64,000 nucleotides of DNA, taken from Staphylotrichum longicolle. Taxonomy: Eukaryota; Ascomycota; Sordariomycetes; Sordariales; Chaetomiaceae. Shown in pieces: positions 1 to 11,031 of the stretch. Numbering within the stretch: position 1 is the first letter of the stretch; every line of letters starts with the position of its first letter. Under the pieces are notes generated by a model. The model was not told the origin of the DNA. It ran no database searches and worked only from the letters and a program-made list of their open reading frames with translations. The stretch lies in assembly GCA_019096155.1 (NCBI GenBank), contig JAHCVI010000001.1, positions 12,859,243-12,923,242 on the forward strand, written 5' to 3'. The translations under genes and the position numbers were made by a program.

Positions 1-149
1 CGCAGGGACAAGGACGACAGGGTCTCCGCACGAGAGAGGGTGATGGAGGCTCCGGCGGGGATGTAATCGGAAGCGTCATGGTCAATGGCAAAGGCCGAGG
101 CCGAGGCCAAGGAGACGGCAACGGAGAGGAGGAACGCAAGCGACTTCAT
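1..149 (-). CDS. Secreted protein, N-terminal fragment
   Basis: The reading frame starts at an ATG on the minus strand (complement of 147-149) and runs off the left edge, so only about 49 residues are visible. It opens with MKSLAFLLSVAVSLASASA, a textbook signal peptide (basic residue, hydrophobic core, small residues before a cleavage site near residue 19-21), followed by a short acidic stretch. The protein is therefore expected to enter the secretory pathway. No domain is visible in this fragment and I do not assign a function. A TATA-like element lies about 70 bases upstream. The start is favoured because it is the first ATG after that element and leads directly into the signal peptide. 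Confidence 0.7.
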   Translation of the reverse strand, partial: MKSLAFLLSVAVSLASASAFAIDHDASDYIPAGASITLSRAETLSSLSL

Positions 150-217
150 GGTGGTGACGCCAAGGGCTTGGAAAGAAGCTTGATTGCACCCAATCTTCTT
201 GGCCTGAAACATACATG

Positions 218-225
218 TATTTAAC
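218..225 (-). promoter_or_regulatory. TATA-like element
   Basis: GTTAAATA read on the minus strand, about 70 bases upstream of the ATG of the secreted protein that runs off the left edge. The spacing suits a core promoter. This is a sequence match only. Confidence 0.3.
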
Positions 226-1209
226 TCTTTTCTAGCCCCAGATCTTGCCCCCGGTTAATGCTTTCGGTTTGCGGGGAACCTTGAACAGGACGTTGGAATT
301 TCTCCGCCATTCTTCCGTTCGCGGTTCGCAATCTCCGCAAAAGACATGTAGAGAGAGCGCTTCAAAGTCGGGCATGGGACGTCCAGGCTCCAGGGTCCGG
401 GTAAGAAAGGTCAGAAAAACGTGTCGGGGTAGCATCAACAGGGGTGTCGGTGTTGTCACTGTGCTCTCTCGGTTGCCGTTTTCGTTCTTGGGGATGCGTG
501 GGGCGGGAAAATGCGACTTTGTGATTTATCCGCGAATGGCATTGCGTCGAAGGGCTGTTGATCGTGGCCCTCCATCGTGGTCCATCTTGCTTGCCCCGTG
601 CTGTACGTAGTGTCCATCATGGTTAAAAAACTAGCAATGTTCGCTGGCCATCATCGTGGCCAAGATGGGCTCAGCTGAACCGGCAAGCCTTGGGCAAGCG
701 AGAAGTTGAAGCAATGGATTCTCGAGTACCCCACGTCAGGAAATTTAGAAACATCTTGCATTTCATGCATCACATTCATTCTGTTTCTTCACAAACAATC
801 AAGTACATATTCGACCGAAAGAGAAGAAGACATTGAACAATTACTGTCTCGATCTCATGGGGACGCTGCAGCTGAGGAGCTGTGGCTGCTCTCACCAACA
901 GCCCTGGGATGTATGTGGGGTTAGGGTTCTGTCGTCGTCCACGTCAAGTTTGTCACCAACGTCCAAAGCCACTGCAAGAAGGTGCGGGCACTGCGGGGAG
1001 GGGAATTCCGAACCACAATGGCTGCTGTCTCGGTCTCAGTGCGCTGCAAGCAGGCGCTGCCTCAGATCTGACTGATTTGTGCTGTGAAAAGCCTTGATGA
1101 GATTTATCTGAATTTGATACCATTACCTGAATGTGAAAGACACGGACAAGTTACAACCATTGAACCACCCCTCACCGACGATTCTCGCATTCCGATGGGA
1201 GTTATCACA
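226..1209. other. Intergenic, divergent promoters
   Basis: About 1 kb between the left-edge secreted gene (minus) and the F-box-like gene (plus). Short open frames here show no recognisable protein and no compositional sign of coding. I see no RNA gene or repeat. It must carry the promoter of both flanking genes. Confidence 0.5.
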
Positions 1210-2681
1210 ATGGATCCCACTCAGGAGAACCACACAGTTACAAGCTTTGCAAGCCTGCCGATGGAGATTCTTGCAATCATCCTAAAACACTCACCCGACC
1301 TCGACACCTTTCTCTCCGCCATCGCCTCCTGCCGCGCGTTTTACAACACCTTTAAAGATTCCCAACCGTCGCTCACCAAAGCCATCGTGTTCCGCGAGAT
1401 TGACCGCTCGGTCCTGCCCTACGCTAAACAAGTCACTCTCATTAATCTCCCCAACCCAGTCAAGTTTGAGGTATGGCCCGTTGTCATTCTAAAACTCCTC
1501 GGCCTGCGCAAAATGCCAGCCGGTCTGCTGTGGCACCCGTGGACGCTTACCCACGGCATCGGCGCCGTCCGGCTCCATGCCATCATCGACGCCATGGCTC
1601 GTCAGTTCGCCGCACGCTATGTCCAGTTGTTTGAAAAGCTCTCCGGCCGCGCGCAGGCGGGGCCGTCGGACCGCGAGATTGCGCGCATCAAGCGGACGCT
1701 GTATCGTTTCGAGATGTTCTGTAAACTTGTCCCGCCACCTCCGGTTCCTGGTCCCGAACGTGAGGGCAGAGCGAGCCCAGCCGCCACGCCCCAGTGCTTT
1801 TTCATGTGGCAGGCCACCGCTTGGGAGAATGAGCAGTTGGCCGCAGTACATGAAGCATTGTGGCGCCTGGTGGCACCCGGTACGTCTTATCGGACCCCGA
1901 CTTCCCGCCTTCCCTGCTCCTGAAATGCTCGAAGAATCCTTCTGTAACCCTTCAGTCAAGCCCGGAATACTGACACGTCACCTAGCCTTCAACGACATAG
2001 TCCTGCACGACATATCCTGGGGCGCGCACCACGCCAGATACGCCCTCAAGGCAAGCGACCGGCGCACCGAAAGAAGCCCTCCTCGCGCGCGGTCTGCGCG
2101 CGATCCACGACATCGCCCAAGCCGACACCTACGCCCGGCGGTACGAGCTCATCGGCGCGGGGACGACCGAGCCCGCCCTTGCGGGCTCCTTTCTCCGCGA
2201 GGCCTTCATCGTGCACAACTGCACGTTCCCGCGGCCCGGCCTCCGCGAGAAAGGGATCGCGCCCAAGTTTGCCCCGGGCCAAGAACCGCGGTTCTACAAA
2301 AACCCGGACCGGGGCCCGGAGAGGTTCTGGCGCTGGTTGTATCGGAACCGGCCGGGTGAAGAGTTCAGGATGAAGATGGCGGGCGAGCACGATGCCAAGT
2401 CGATGCGGGACTGCGGGTGCGTGTTTTGGGACAAGGAGAGGCTGGACGGTTCCGGGATTCTCGGCAGGCGTTGGAACGACCTGAGGGGACAGTCGATGGA
2501 AAGGATGGCGATGCCGACGGATTTGATCGTCAAACAGCAGACACGGTCATGGGAGGCCAGGCAGGCGCTGTATGAGAAGGGCGTTCGCGGTTATTGGTCC
2601 CCAGGTGAGGAAGAGGAAGGGGACAAGATTATCGACGAAGTGCAGAGGGCAGCGATGCCTCCCCATATCCCTTTTTGGTAA
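1210..2681 (+). CDS. F-box-like domain protein
   Basis: The N-terminus (SLPMEILAIILKHSPDL then a CRAFYNTF stretch) is an F-box-like helix pair of the type common in Sordariomycete proteins that recruit targets to SCF ubiquitin ligases. The rest is a family-specific region of unknown fold. Start: ATG 1210 has a good Kozak context (ACAATGG); ATG 1195 is in frame but weaker. Intron 1 runs from GT at 1880 to AG at 1985 and restores an in-frame AFNDIVLHDISWG peptide. The frame then changes between about 2045 and 2070 and continues open to TAA at 2679-2681. Either one base is wrong there, or the true acceptor is at 2037 (intron 1880-2037), which also keeps the frame open but loses the AFNDIV peptide. 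Substrate and partner are unknown. Confidence 0.7.
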
Positions 2682-3120
2682 TGAATTGTGACCAGCTCAT
2701 AGTGGCACCGTGGTCGCACCATTGGTTGAACCGAGAAATTCTGCAGTCAAGAGGCGCGTCGTCAAGTTGGGCATCGAAACCCAGCTCGCAAATTTGCATA
2801 CCTTACGGCTTGAAAGAGCAACTACCATACTGAATGGGGAATGATAGAAAACAAAGAAACTGAAATCCGAACCGAGCCTTGAAACCCCTCCCGTGATATC
2901 CATATTTCCCGTCCGTCCAATCGATTGAAAACCAGTCCATCCCATATACGAAAAAAAAACATAAACCTGCAAAAAGAAAAGGGCGCATAGGCTGAGGATT
3001 AAGCCACGAAGAGATGACGTTTCCCCCCAGCAGCATCCCATTCTCACCTCCTCACGTTGGAACAGCGGAGCAACTTGCCGTCCGCTCACACAATCCATAC
3101 ACCAAGCCCCGGGTGGGCAC
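2682..3120. other. Intergenic, convergent 3' ends
   Basis: Gap between the ends of two converging genes (F-box-like and SWC3-like). It contains a run of nine A at 2951-2959 and nothing else I can name. A minus-strand open frame here shows no protein features. Confidence 0.5.
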
Positions 3121-5428
3121 TCACACCTCCTTGCTGCGGCTCACCGACGCGATGAAGCTCTGATACTGCTCGTCCGCATCCATGGCCTTCCCAAACTCTT
3201 GACTCCTCCGCGGAAAAGGAAGCTCCCACGCCTCGCGCAGTCTCGCCTTCTGCGTCCACACCACCCCAGGACGAGGCTGAAGGGGACGCAGCTTCTTCGC
3301 CGCCTCCACGCCGTTCTCCTTATTATCCCTCTCCTTGAGCAGAAGCTGTTCGCCATTAACCTGCTTTGCGTCCTTTTCTTTGTCGTCCTCCTCCGACCCG
3401 TCCCGCCGCGGCAGCCGCATCGCCAGCAGGATGTACTCGGCGCGTGTCATCTTGGTCATGACGTCGTCCATGTAGCGGCGCACCTCGTCGGGTGGCGCGA
3501 CCACGCGGGCGAGGTGCTCCAGGTGTCGCCCCGCGTGGGTGAAGAGCCGGATGGTGAGCGGCTGGTAGTAGTCCAGCAGCGGGTCGGCCATGGGGTATTC
3601 GGCCTTGCTTCCCTTGCGGACGAGCAGGAACGAGGCGAGGACCTGCTGCCCGGAAGGGACAGGCACGTACTCGAGCAGGCTGAACTTGGGGAAGAGGTAG
3701 CGGTCGCCTGTGCCGCCGGCGAATTCGAAAACGATGGCCGAGATGTCGGGCTTCGGCGGAGGTGGTGGCGGGCCTTTGGAACGCAGGGCGGTTTGGGGAG
3801 CGGGGGACTGTGTTGTGGCGGAGTGGGGTGTTATGTGGCCGTTCGGACCGCCGTTCGGTCTGGGGAGTGCCGGCGATGGTGGAGCTGGGGATTGTGTTTG
3901 CGACTGCCGCTCCCGGTCTTTGATGAGTTTGGTGCGCAAACGGTCCAGGATGACTTTCAGGTCTGTGGCATCCGCGAACTGTGGTTTCTGCTCGGCGATC
4001 CGTCGCACTATGTCCCGTGTTCGTACGTCGTCGAGTGCTGCCTTGACCAACATGACAACCAAGCCGTCACTGCCTACTGGCGGGCGCAGATCGGCGGACG
4101 TTTGTTTAGGGTTCGAGGACAAGACAATGTCCAGGATGGCTCGCACTTCGTCTGCAAAGTACCGGACAGTCCTCCCATCAACCAGCAGCCTGTCGGCGGA
4201 GGGCCCCGCTGTCCCTCCATTTCGCTTGCTCTCGGCGGTGATGGCATCGATAATGGCTTGGAACCGTTCAAGATCATGCTTGGCTGCATCTCCTTGCGCG
4301 ACACGTTTCATCAGGTCTCGAAGCTGTGGATCTGAGCTGGCCTTTTCTGCCAGCATGAGAATGATTGGGTCGGTACCCGGAGCCGTTTTCGCTGGTGCCC
4401 CTGCGGGCGTACCGGGCGTGCCATTCGGCGCAGGCTTGTTGACGGCCGCGTTCGGAGGTTTGGGAGGGTATGGCGGTTGTTGGGTTGCAGGGTGGGTAGC
4501 TGGGAGGTGGTGTTGTGTGGAGGCTGTGGCGCCAGGGACGGGCTCTGCGGAACCATGGGCGCGCCGTGCTGGGCGACAGGACTGACTCCATCCCCGTGGA
4601 GACGGAGCTGGCCTTGGAACCATCGGGGGAACAACCGACGTGTTCCTCGAAGCATCTGGTGTGGGCTGCCACTGACAAGTTGCGCCGTGGGCATAGTTGG
4701 CGTCTGCGCAGGAGGGTATGTGTCTGCACCGGTGCTGCGGGTTGCGTCGCTGCGCTGGCTGAGGTTGAGTATGTGATTGAGGGGTGGGGATGCCCGTGGG
4801 CGTCGCGGACTTTGGTGTCGGTGTAGGCGGTGGTGCATGGCCCCATTCGGAGGTCCATACTGCACGATGGGTCGTTCGGTCGTCGGGGGAGCTGGAGGGT
4901 GCGGCTTTGGATCTTTGACGGCGAACATGGTCGCTTCGAAGCGTGCGGCTCGACGGTAATGGTTCGTGCCGAGCTTCATCATGCTTTCTTTAGGCGGGTT
5001 GTTCGGCTCTTCTCAATGACGACTCCTTTCTTCTTTGTAGGTTTCGTGTAATACTTTTCGAAGATGCCCTCCATGGTCCATTTCAGGCGCGACCTTGAGA
5101 GCGACTCTGCGAGCACGCCACTAGTGTGCTGTTAGCTTCCATGCCCATCTTTAGTTCAGTAAGCTCTGGGCAAGAAGAAGGCGCACCTTTCTGTCACAGT
5201 CTGGAAGTCGCTGATGGAGAGGTCGTCTGGCTGCGGCGAGTCGACCGTGGGCAGCGGCTTGTTCGGGCGATGGACTTGGGCAGCGGCGTGACTCGAGGGC
5301 TCTCCTCGACTGGCGCAGGCTCGGGCTCCGGGCAGGCGCTGGAGTAACCGAGGAGTGAGGGTCCTCCTCTTCGCGGCCTGCTCGGCGCGTGCGGCAGCGC
5401 GTGCCGGCAACCTCCTCTTCCTCTCCAT
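3121..5428 (-). CDS. swc3: SWC3-like SWR1-complex subunit, frame broken
   Basis: Resembles fungal Swc3, a subunit of the SWR1 complex that exchanges histone H2A for H2A.Z in nucleosomes. The start at 5428 gives a basic MERKRRLPARAAARAEQAAK, then NKPLPTVDSPQPDDLS, an intron (5121-5186), then SGVLAESLSRSRLKW, a KYYTKPTKKKG block and FEATMFAVKDPKP. A long Pro/Gln/Thr-rich middle follows, then an open C-terminal half (about 4623-3121) with a DRYLFPKFSLLEYVP block. Between about 5360 and 4620 the conserved peptides sit in different frames, needing at least five frame changes; for example near 4939 one extra T would join HA to FEATMF. The C-terminal third is clean. Assignment rests on recalled family motifs, not a search. 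It could be a recent pseudogene or an error-rich stretch. Confidence 0.6.
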
Positions 5429-7303
5429 TGCAGCGATCAGCCGGAGCAGATATGCGACGGAAGATTGCTTGGGCCCGTCATATATTCATTGGTGTCGAAC
5501 ACGCGGGCGGCCCAATGCCACCAAAATGCTACTGGTGGCTGCTCGTGGGGGTCAAGTGGTGGGTGTTGAGGGACGACTGGGCCCTCGAGCGTGTTGCGAG
5601 GTTGCAGCTTGGAAGAACGAATGCACAGCACAGGACGCCGGGCCTCCAAAAGAAAATGGGGCCCTCTTGCGTCGTCGGCTTGGACGCGCTAAACTTCGCT
5701 GTGAGACGTGGAAATGCCGCTGATTGGCTCCTGCCGCCCAAGCTCAGGGTGACAGGGCCCTGTGCTTAGGCGGATTGCGAGCGCTGCCAAGTCCGATTCG
5801 TCGATTCGCAAGGTACGAAACTGGAATCTCTATGGGGTGATGACTGCGATGAACACGTCAAGAGCAGCACTCAGACTGGTCTATTTCGTATTTTTCATTT
5901 TTGTGGGTTGATTGTGGGCGGGTCACATGCATGGTTTGCACGCATTGCCTCCAAGGACGGGCTTGTCCTTTTGTCCTCGATGAGTCGGAGAGAACCCAAG
6001 CTCATTCAGGAACAACAGCGATGTTGCGGCTGACGCTGGAGTGTGGGGATTTTCGGCTCATCCCTGCTGCAGTTACAAACCATAACGTGGTACAGTCCAT
6101 ATGCCGACCAAATACTCGGGAATTGCGTTAAGGAGCTTAGCATCCGAGTGTTGTTCCTGCGTGCCACCTGGTTCAACGTCAGCGGTGCCAAACGAAGGCA
6201 GGAAAATGAACCTTTTGAGGCTTTAACTTTTGAAGGGTCACGTATCGATCTGCGTCATGAGTCACCCAAGGCGCACCCTTCTTTGATGAAGCATGGATTC
6301 CGGAGGTTCCCATAAAGTAAAAATCACCTTACTGGAATGATTTGTGGAGGCAGTCTGCGAACTTCGTTCAGAGGATGGGTTAAGCCGAGTCACCACTTAG
6401 GGACAAGGACGATGGCATTGGAGAGTGGAGAAATAGTTGAAGCCCGGTTCAAGTTGCGTCCCCCCTCCAACAATTCTGCTCGTTCGTCAAGCTGTATCTG
6501 AAAACTCGGGAATTTTGTTGTTGGTTCGCAGTGCTGGCGACTACAACGAGTCTAGAGGTAGCTTGGCTCAGCCCGTCGCTCTCTCTTCTGAGAATTCGAG
6601 TCGAAACATGGGTCCGCGAGTTTCCGCCCAAAACCTGGCGCCAACTTGATGGCCCATTGGTGAGTACTGGGTCTCCCATAGGCTTTTGTCATGATCAGTT
6701 TGGCGGTTCAGTGGAGGTTTCATATGACATCCTGCCTGCCAGTGCGTTACACCAAGTATAGACGGGCCTATCTCGGTTTACATAGTCCAGTCGGTATGTT
6801 CCGAGAATGGCAATCATTCCGGAGACCGAGCTACAAGTCTGTGGAGTGATGTGGAATCAACAGGATTTATATGCTGGAGCCTGGAGCCCGCGGAGGGTTC
6901 TCAAAATTCCTCGTCCCCAGGGGCAGACAAGACGTCTCCTTTGACCCTGTTGACTGTAACCTTCCATGCTAGGCTTCCCGTCATGAACTTACAAAAATTT
7001 AGGAACCAGAAACCATACCCTAGCGATTGGTGGTCACTGCTGTCACTCAGGGTTAGGAGCGGGATAGTCCCAAGCGGAGGGTCTCCAGAGCAGGGTTAGG
7101 AGCTGGTGATTCGACAACCCGTCATCGGCTCCACAATTCCATGCAGCTTCTCAAACTTGGAAACCCTGCTTGGACGGCTCCACTCCAGAGTTCCTGCATT
7201 CACATGCATTCACGCACCATGGCCTGAGACTCCTTTCTGAGTCGGCGCAACTTGCAAGTGCTCCAGCCTGTAACCTTCAGACGGTGTGGCCAGTGTATTT
7301 GCT
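5429..7303. other. Intergenic, nothing recognised
   Basis: About 1.9 kb between the SWC3-like gene start and the ABHD12-like gene. All open frames are short and without conserved motifs. A 13-base direct repeat (CAGGGTTAGGAGC) occurs at 7048-7060 and 7091-7103. No tRNA-like fold or promoter motif is obvious by eye. Confidence 0.45.
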
Positions 7304-8806
7304 ATGTCCAAGCCCAGGGCTCGTCCGCGGCAGCCATCAGCCATGACCAACCACTTGTTCCCATTCTTGTCCCGTCTCGTGGTGGGTGTGCCCCTGGCCC
7401 TCTACATTCTCTTTCTTGCATTGAGTTCAATTCCAGTGTTCCAGCGCAAGTATGGCTTTCACGCCCCGTACACATACACACTCTCGTGGAGTCATTGTAG
7501 CTGATTGTGGTTTTGCTGTTGCAGTTTCTCTACGCGCACAAGATCCACACGCTCTGGTGGAGGAACATCAATGAACCGGAACAATGGGGCTTTGCCAGTC
7601 AGTCACACTGTCACCTGCCATGTACTGCACCTGCGCTGGGGACCGGTATCTAACTTGAAATACCCACCGCCAGAAAACCAAGTCACCCCTTTTCACATCC
7701 GCCGACAACCAAACCCCTACGCATGGCACATCCTCCCCTCCCCCTCTACGCCCAGCACGAAGCCAAGCTCTCCTCCCAACCCAGCGGCCTCACCTCGGAC
7801 ATCACCAACACCGAAACTTCCGCCTCCTCCGTGATGACCCCACAGCCAAGCTGATCATCTCCTGTAAGCCACACCCCTTTCCCCTCCCTCCTCCCCTAAC
7901 CACAACTTGCACACACCCACTCACCCAAAGCAAACCAGTCCACGGCAACGCCGCCCAACTCACCCAGGGCTTCCGCCCCTGGCACTACCACTCCCTCACC
8001 TCCCTGCACAGCCGCTACCACCTCCTGACGCTCGACTACCGCGGCTTCGGCCTCAGCACCGGCTCGCCCACCGAACCCGGCCTCATCCGCGACGCCGAGG
8101 CCGCCGTGCACTGGGCCGTGCGCACGGCGGGGGTCCCGCCTTCCCGCATCGTGCTCCTCGGCCACAGCCTGGGCACGGCGGTCGCGGCCGCCGCGGCCGA
8201 GGCCTTTACGCTGCGCCAGGGGTGGGACTTTGCCGGGGTGGTGCTGGTCGCCGGGTTTAGCTCGCTCCCGGACATGCTGAGCGGGTACGCGATCGCGGGG
8301 TACCTGCCGGTGTTGCGGCCGCTGACGTGGTGGCCGTGGTTGTTGGGCAAGGTGATGGGGCGGGTGGTGGATCGGTGGGACTCGGCGGGGCGGTGGAGGG
8401 CGGTGGTGGAGGGGTGAGGGCGGGGGGTGGGAGGTTGAGGTTGAGTCTCGTGCATGCGAGGAATGATTGGGATATTCCGTGTCATGAGGACGATAAGGTG
8501 TTCAAGGCGGCGGTCGGGGGATTGGTTGGGGAGGGGTTGGCGGGCGAGGAGTTCGAGGTGGAGAAAAAGAGGAGGATGGTGGTCAGGGGGAAGGACTCGT
8601 TCGTGGCAACGTGGCGGGATGGGGATGTTGAGATTCGACAGGAGCTGTTTCCGCACGGAGGTGAGTGGTATAAACCCCTTGGCCGTGGGTATGGGACAAA
8701 AGTGAGATGCTGACACTGTGCAGGCCATAACTCGGTTTTGACTTATACACCAGTGGTACTCGCTGTCATGCGATCGTTTGGTCTTGATGATGAGACGGCC
8801 AATTGA
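7304..8806 (+). CDS. ABHD12-like membrane alpha/beta hydrolase, frame broken
   Basis: Serine hydrolase of the ABHD12/BEM46-like group, probably a membrane-anchored (lyso)lipid or monoacylglycerol hydrolase. After ATG 7304 a hydrophobic segment (LVVGVPLALYILFLALSS) forms a likely N-terminal anchor. Exons: 7304-7449, 7525-7597, 7674-7863, 7939-8660, 8724-8806. Catalytic parts are all present: HGNAA oxyanion strand, GHSLG nucleophile elbow, an Asp in HARNDWDIP, and a His in GGHNS at the start of the last exon. The frame changes at the exon 1/2 junction, near 7734-7745 (C runs), near 7814-7816 (AAA) and near 8411-8414 (GGGG). In each case adding one base to the run rejoins the conserved peptides. 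The complete catalytic set argues that the gene is, or very recently was, functional. Confidence 0.7.
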
Positions 8807-9112
8807 TGTCGATGGCTAGGGTGGGCCGTCCTACACCGACATGAAGGAAGCACCGCCACGTATGAGGGGCGAGGAGGTCGAGTGAAGTGCAAGTTTACTG
8901 TGACACAAAGGCTTTTGGAATGATGATACAACTATACAGACGAGATGGGGCTGATCAGCGAGAAAGAGGACAACGTGACATCAAGAGAACCTTAACCGAG
9001 AATGGGTGAGGAGGAAGATGAAGCACGCAAGCCACTCAAGTCACCACCACCAACCAGCGGTTGTCACCCAGCGTCACAAAACAACAACCCACCACTCCCC
9101 GTTTCCCTCCAC
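8807..9112. other. Intergenic, convergent 3' ends
   Basis: 306 bases between the converging ABHD12-like gene and the one-span membrane protein gene. No features seen. Confidence 0.5.
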
Positions 9113-10318
9113 TCAACAATGGTGATCTCCACCCCACCCGAGTTGTCGATTAACTGCCGTGATCGCGTTGATGCCTTCCCTCAGGAACCGCGGGGCACCT
9201 TCTAGAACACTGGCGAAGGGTTCAGCCGGGGCAGTCTGGGAGGCAATGAGGTCTTGCTGATCCAAAGTGCACTGCCGTTTGTCCAAGACTGCCCGGTTGA
9301 TGGCTCGGCCCCACAGGTTGTAGATGTGGTCTTCCGACATGCTGACATAGCGCTTGGTCCCATTTTCTTCGGTGACCGAGAATGGCCATTCCGCAACGGC
9401 GACCTCGAACTTCTTGGTGCTAAAGAAGAGAATGGGCCAGGTGAAAAGCCACATGAAGCTGAGATAGCACAGCCAGATGATCCACGGCGTGAGTCTCCAC
9501 CGGTTGACTTTGCAGTCGTTGTAGACCAGCGTAAAAGCATCCTTGACCGGGAACGTGATCTGGACAGTGCCGCGGTAGTTGGTGCCACGGACCATCGCCT
9601 CGAGCATCTGCTTCATCCTCTCCTCATCGAAGCCAACCACCCGCCGCTGCAGCTCAAACGACTTGACTCCGGCATGGCTGGCACAGTACCGGTGACACCA
9701 TTCAGCGAGAGTCGGTTTCGGGTTGGTGATCTCGACGTCCCGCTTCACACCAGGAGCCCGCTTCCGCAGGACGGTGCCGCGCCGAGCCTTCTCGTTGTCC
9801 TCGACGGTGCGCAGTGCCGTCCACGAGACGCCCGCCGTGGCATCCGAGAATAGGTAGGGCGTGAGTTCGACTGACACATCAAAGTCCGTGATGGTCCGTT
9901 TCTCCGACTTGCCCTTCTCCCTGACGGTCTCGGAATGCGTCCCGAGGATGCGGACGGAGGGGCGCGGCGGCTTGCTGGCTGAAAGCTTGATCTGGCGTTC
10001 GAGCAGCTTTGGGTCTTTATCCAGGTGTGGGTGGATAATGAACTCGGCACCCGAGTTCGCGTCCACCTGGCGAAAGTTGCTGGTGGTGTTCAAGTCGTCG
10101 AGGACATATGAAGGGGTGAGAAGGGTGGGGAGGAGAGGAGCGTTGGGTCTGGAATCTGCGTCGATGTCCGAGTAAAGCGGGGGAAGGTCGTCGGGCTGAA
10201 GCTCCGGGACATCATCGTCGTAAACCCGGTCGCCGGGTTGGGTGTGGAGCGACACGGCGTCGGCATCGGAGCTGCTTCCGCCAATGCCGGGGAGCCGAGA
10301 ATCAGTCGGTTTCCCCAT
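9113..10318 (-). CDS. Conserved fungal one-span membrane protein
   Basis: Single uninterrupted exon of 401 residues. Residues 1-70 are acidic and Ser/Pro-rich and look disordered. Residues 90-270 form a globular region rich in charged residues with WCHRYCASHAG (207-217). Residues about 279-299 (WIIWLCYLSFMWLFTWPILFF) are a single Trp/Phe-rich membrane span. The C-terminus has SMSEDHIYNLWGRAINRAVL. I recognise the layout as a conserved Pezizomycotina family without a defined function. There is no signal peptide, so it is probably a tail-proximal anchored protein with a cytosolic N-terminal domain. It shares a 713-base divergent upstream region with NMT1. The start at 10318 is the only ATG that includes the acidic N-terminus. 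Confidence 0.8.
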   Translation of the reverse strand: MGKPTDSRLPGIGGSSSDADAVSLHTQPGDRVYDDDVPELQPDDLPPLYSDIDADSRPNAPLLPTLLTPSYVLDDLNTTSNFRQVDANSGAEFIIHPHLDKDPKLLERQIKLSASKPPRPSVRILGTHSETVREKGKSEKRTITDFDVSVELTPYLFSDATAGVSWTALRTVEDNEKARRGTVLRKRAPGVKRDVEITNPKPTLAEWCHRYCASHAGVKSFELQRRVVGFDEERMKQMLEAMVRGTNYRGTVQITFPVKDAFTLVYNDCKVNRWRLTPWIIWLCYLSFMWLFTWPILFFSTKKFEVAVAEWPFSVTEENGTKRYVSMSEDHIYNLWGRAINRAVLDKRQCTLDQQDLIASQTAPAEPFASVLEGAPRFLREGINAITAVNRQLGWGGDHHC

Positions 10319-11031
10319 TGCGATTGTGCGACCAAAGGATTGTCTGCGAGATTGTCTGCAAATTGGGCAAAGGACGACGGGGTGTGCACAATCAGCGAAC
10401 GAGAGACTCGGTCACTGAGGAAGAGAAAACGAAGGCGAGGAGGGGAAAACGAGGCTCAACACAATCAGACGGAAAAAGAGGAAACGCGGGCGACGAGGCA
10501 GCAGTGGCGGAGCAATGGTGAGCTCACCAATCAGCATCTCAGTCGCTCAATAACTTTGGCTGCCCAGCACCCAACCAGGAAACACATGGCCCGTGCATCA
10601 ATCCTTCCCGAGTTGAGACGGGGATTGACATCTGTCTGTCGCCTTTGATCCCCCACTTGCCGAGAGCTTGTCTGTATTTGCATGTAGACAGTCAAGAAAG
10701 GACTCGAACGGCCCAAAGTCCCACGTTCAAGGTTGATGTGTGATAATTATTGGCAAGAACATGGAAGCTCAGTGAAGCAAACCAAGAAAACGAAGGCACC
10801 ACCCGAGGGACAGCTTATCGATAACGGGTCTGGCCGAAACTCAGGCTGTGGACCCTGGCTCCTGCCAGCTTCAACCCCGCGACACTCAAACAACCGAGAA
10901 GCTGCCCCACCTTCAGAAACCCCAGCTCAAACAGAGCGTCGTGCACTGTACCTCGACACGCCAAAACCTACCCGTTCCTCGAGTAACTCACTGCGACCAG
11001 CACTTTCCATCGGGCAGATTGCAAATCCACC
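10319..11031. other. Divergent promoter region
   Basis: Between the start of the one-span membrane protein (minus) and NMT1 (plus). The 200 bases before the NMT1 ATG are C/A-rich with short CAAC-type runs, as in fungal 5' leaders. No specific site is proposed. Confidence 0.45.

Noticed and set aside
2697..3098. 133-codon minus-strand open frame after the F-box gene
   Set aside because: Lies in a convergent 3' gap, ends in an A-rich run and has no recognisable features.
7048..7103. Telomere-like GGTTAGG strings in a 13-base direct repeat
   Set aside because: Only two copies, 30 bases apart, with no array; not telomeric.
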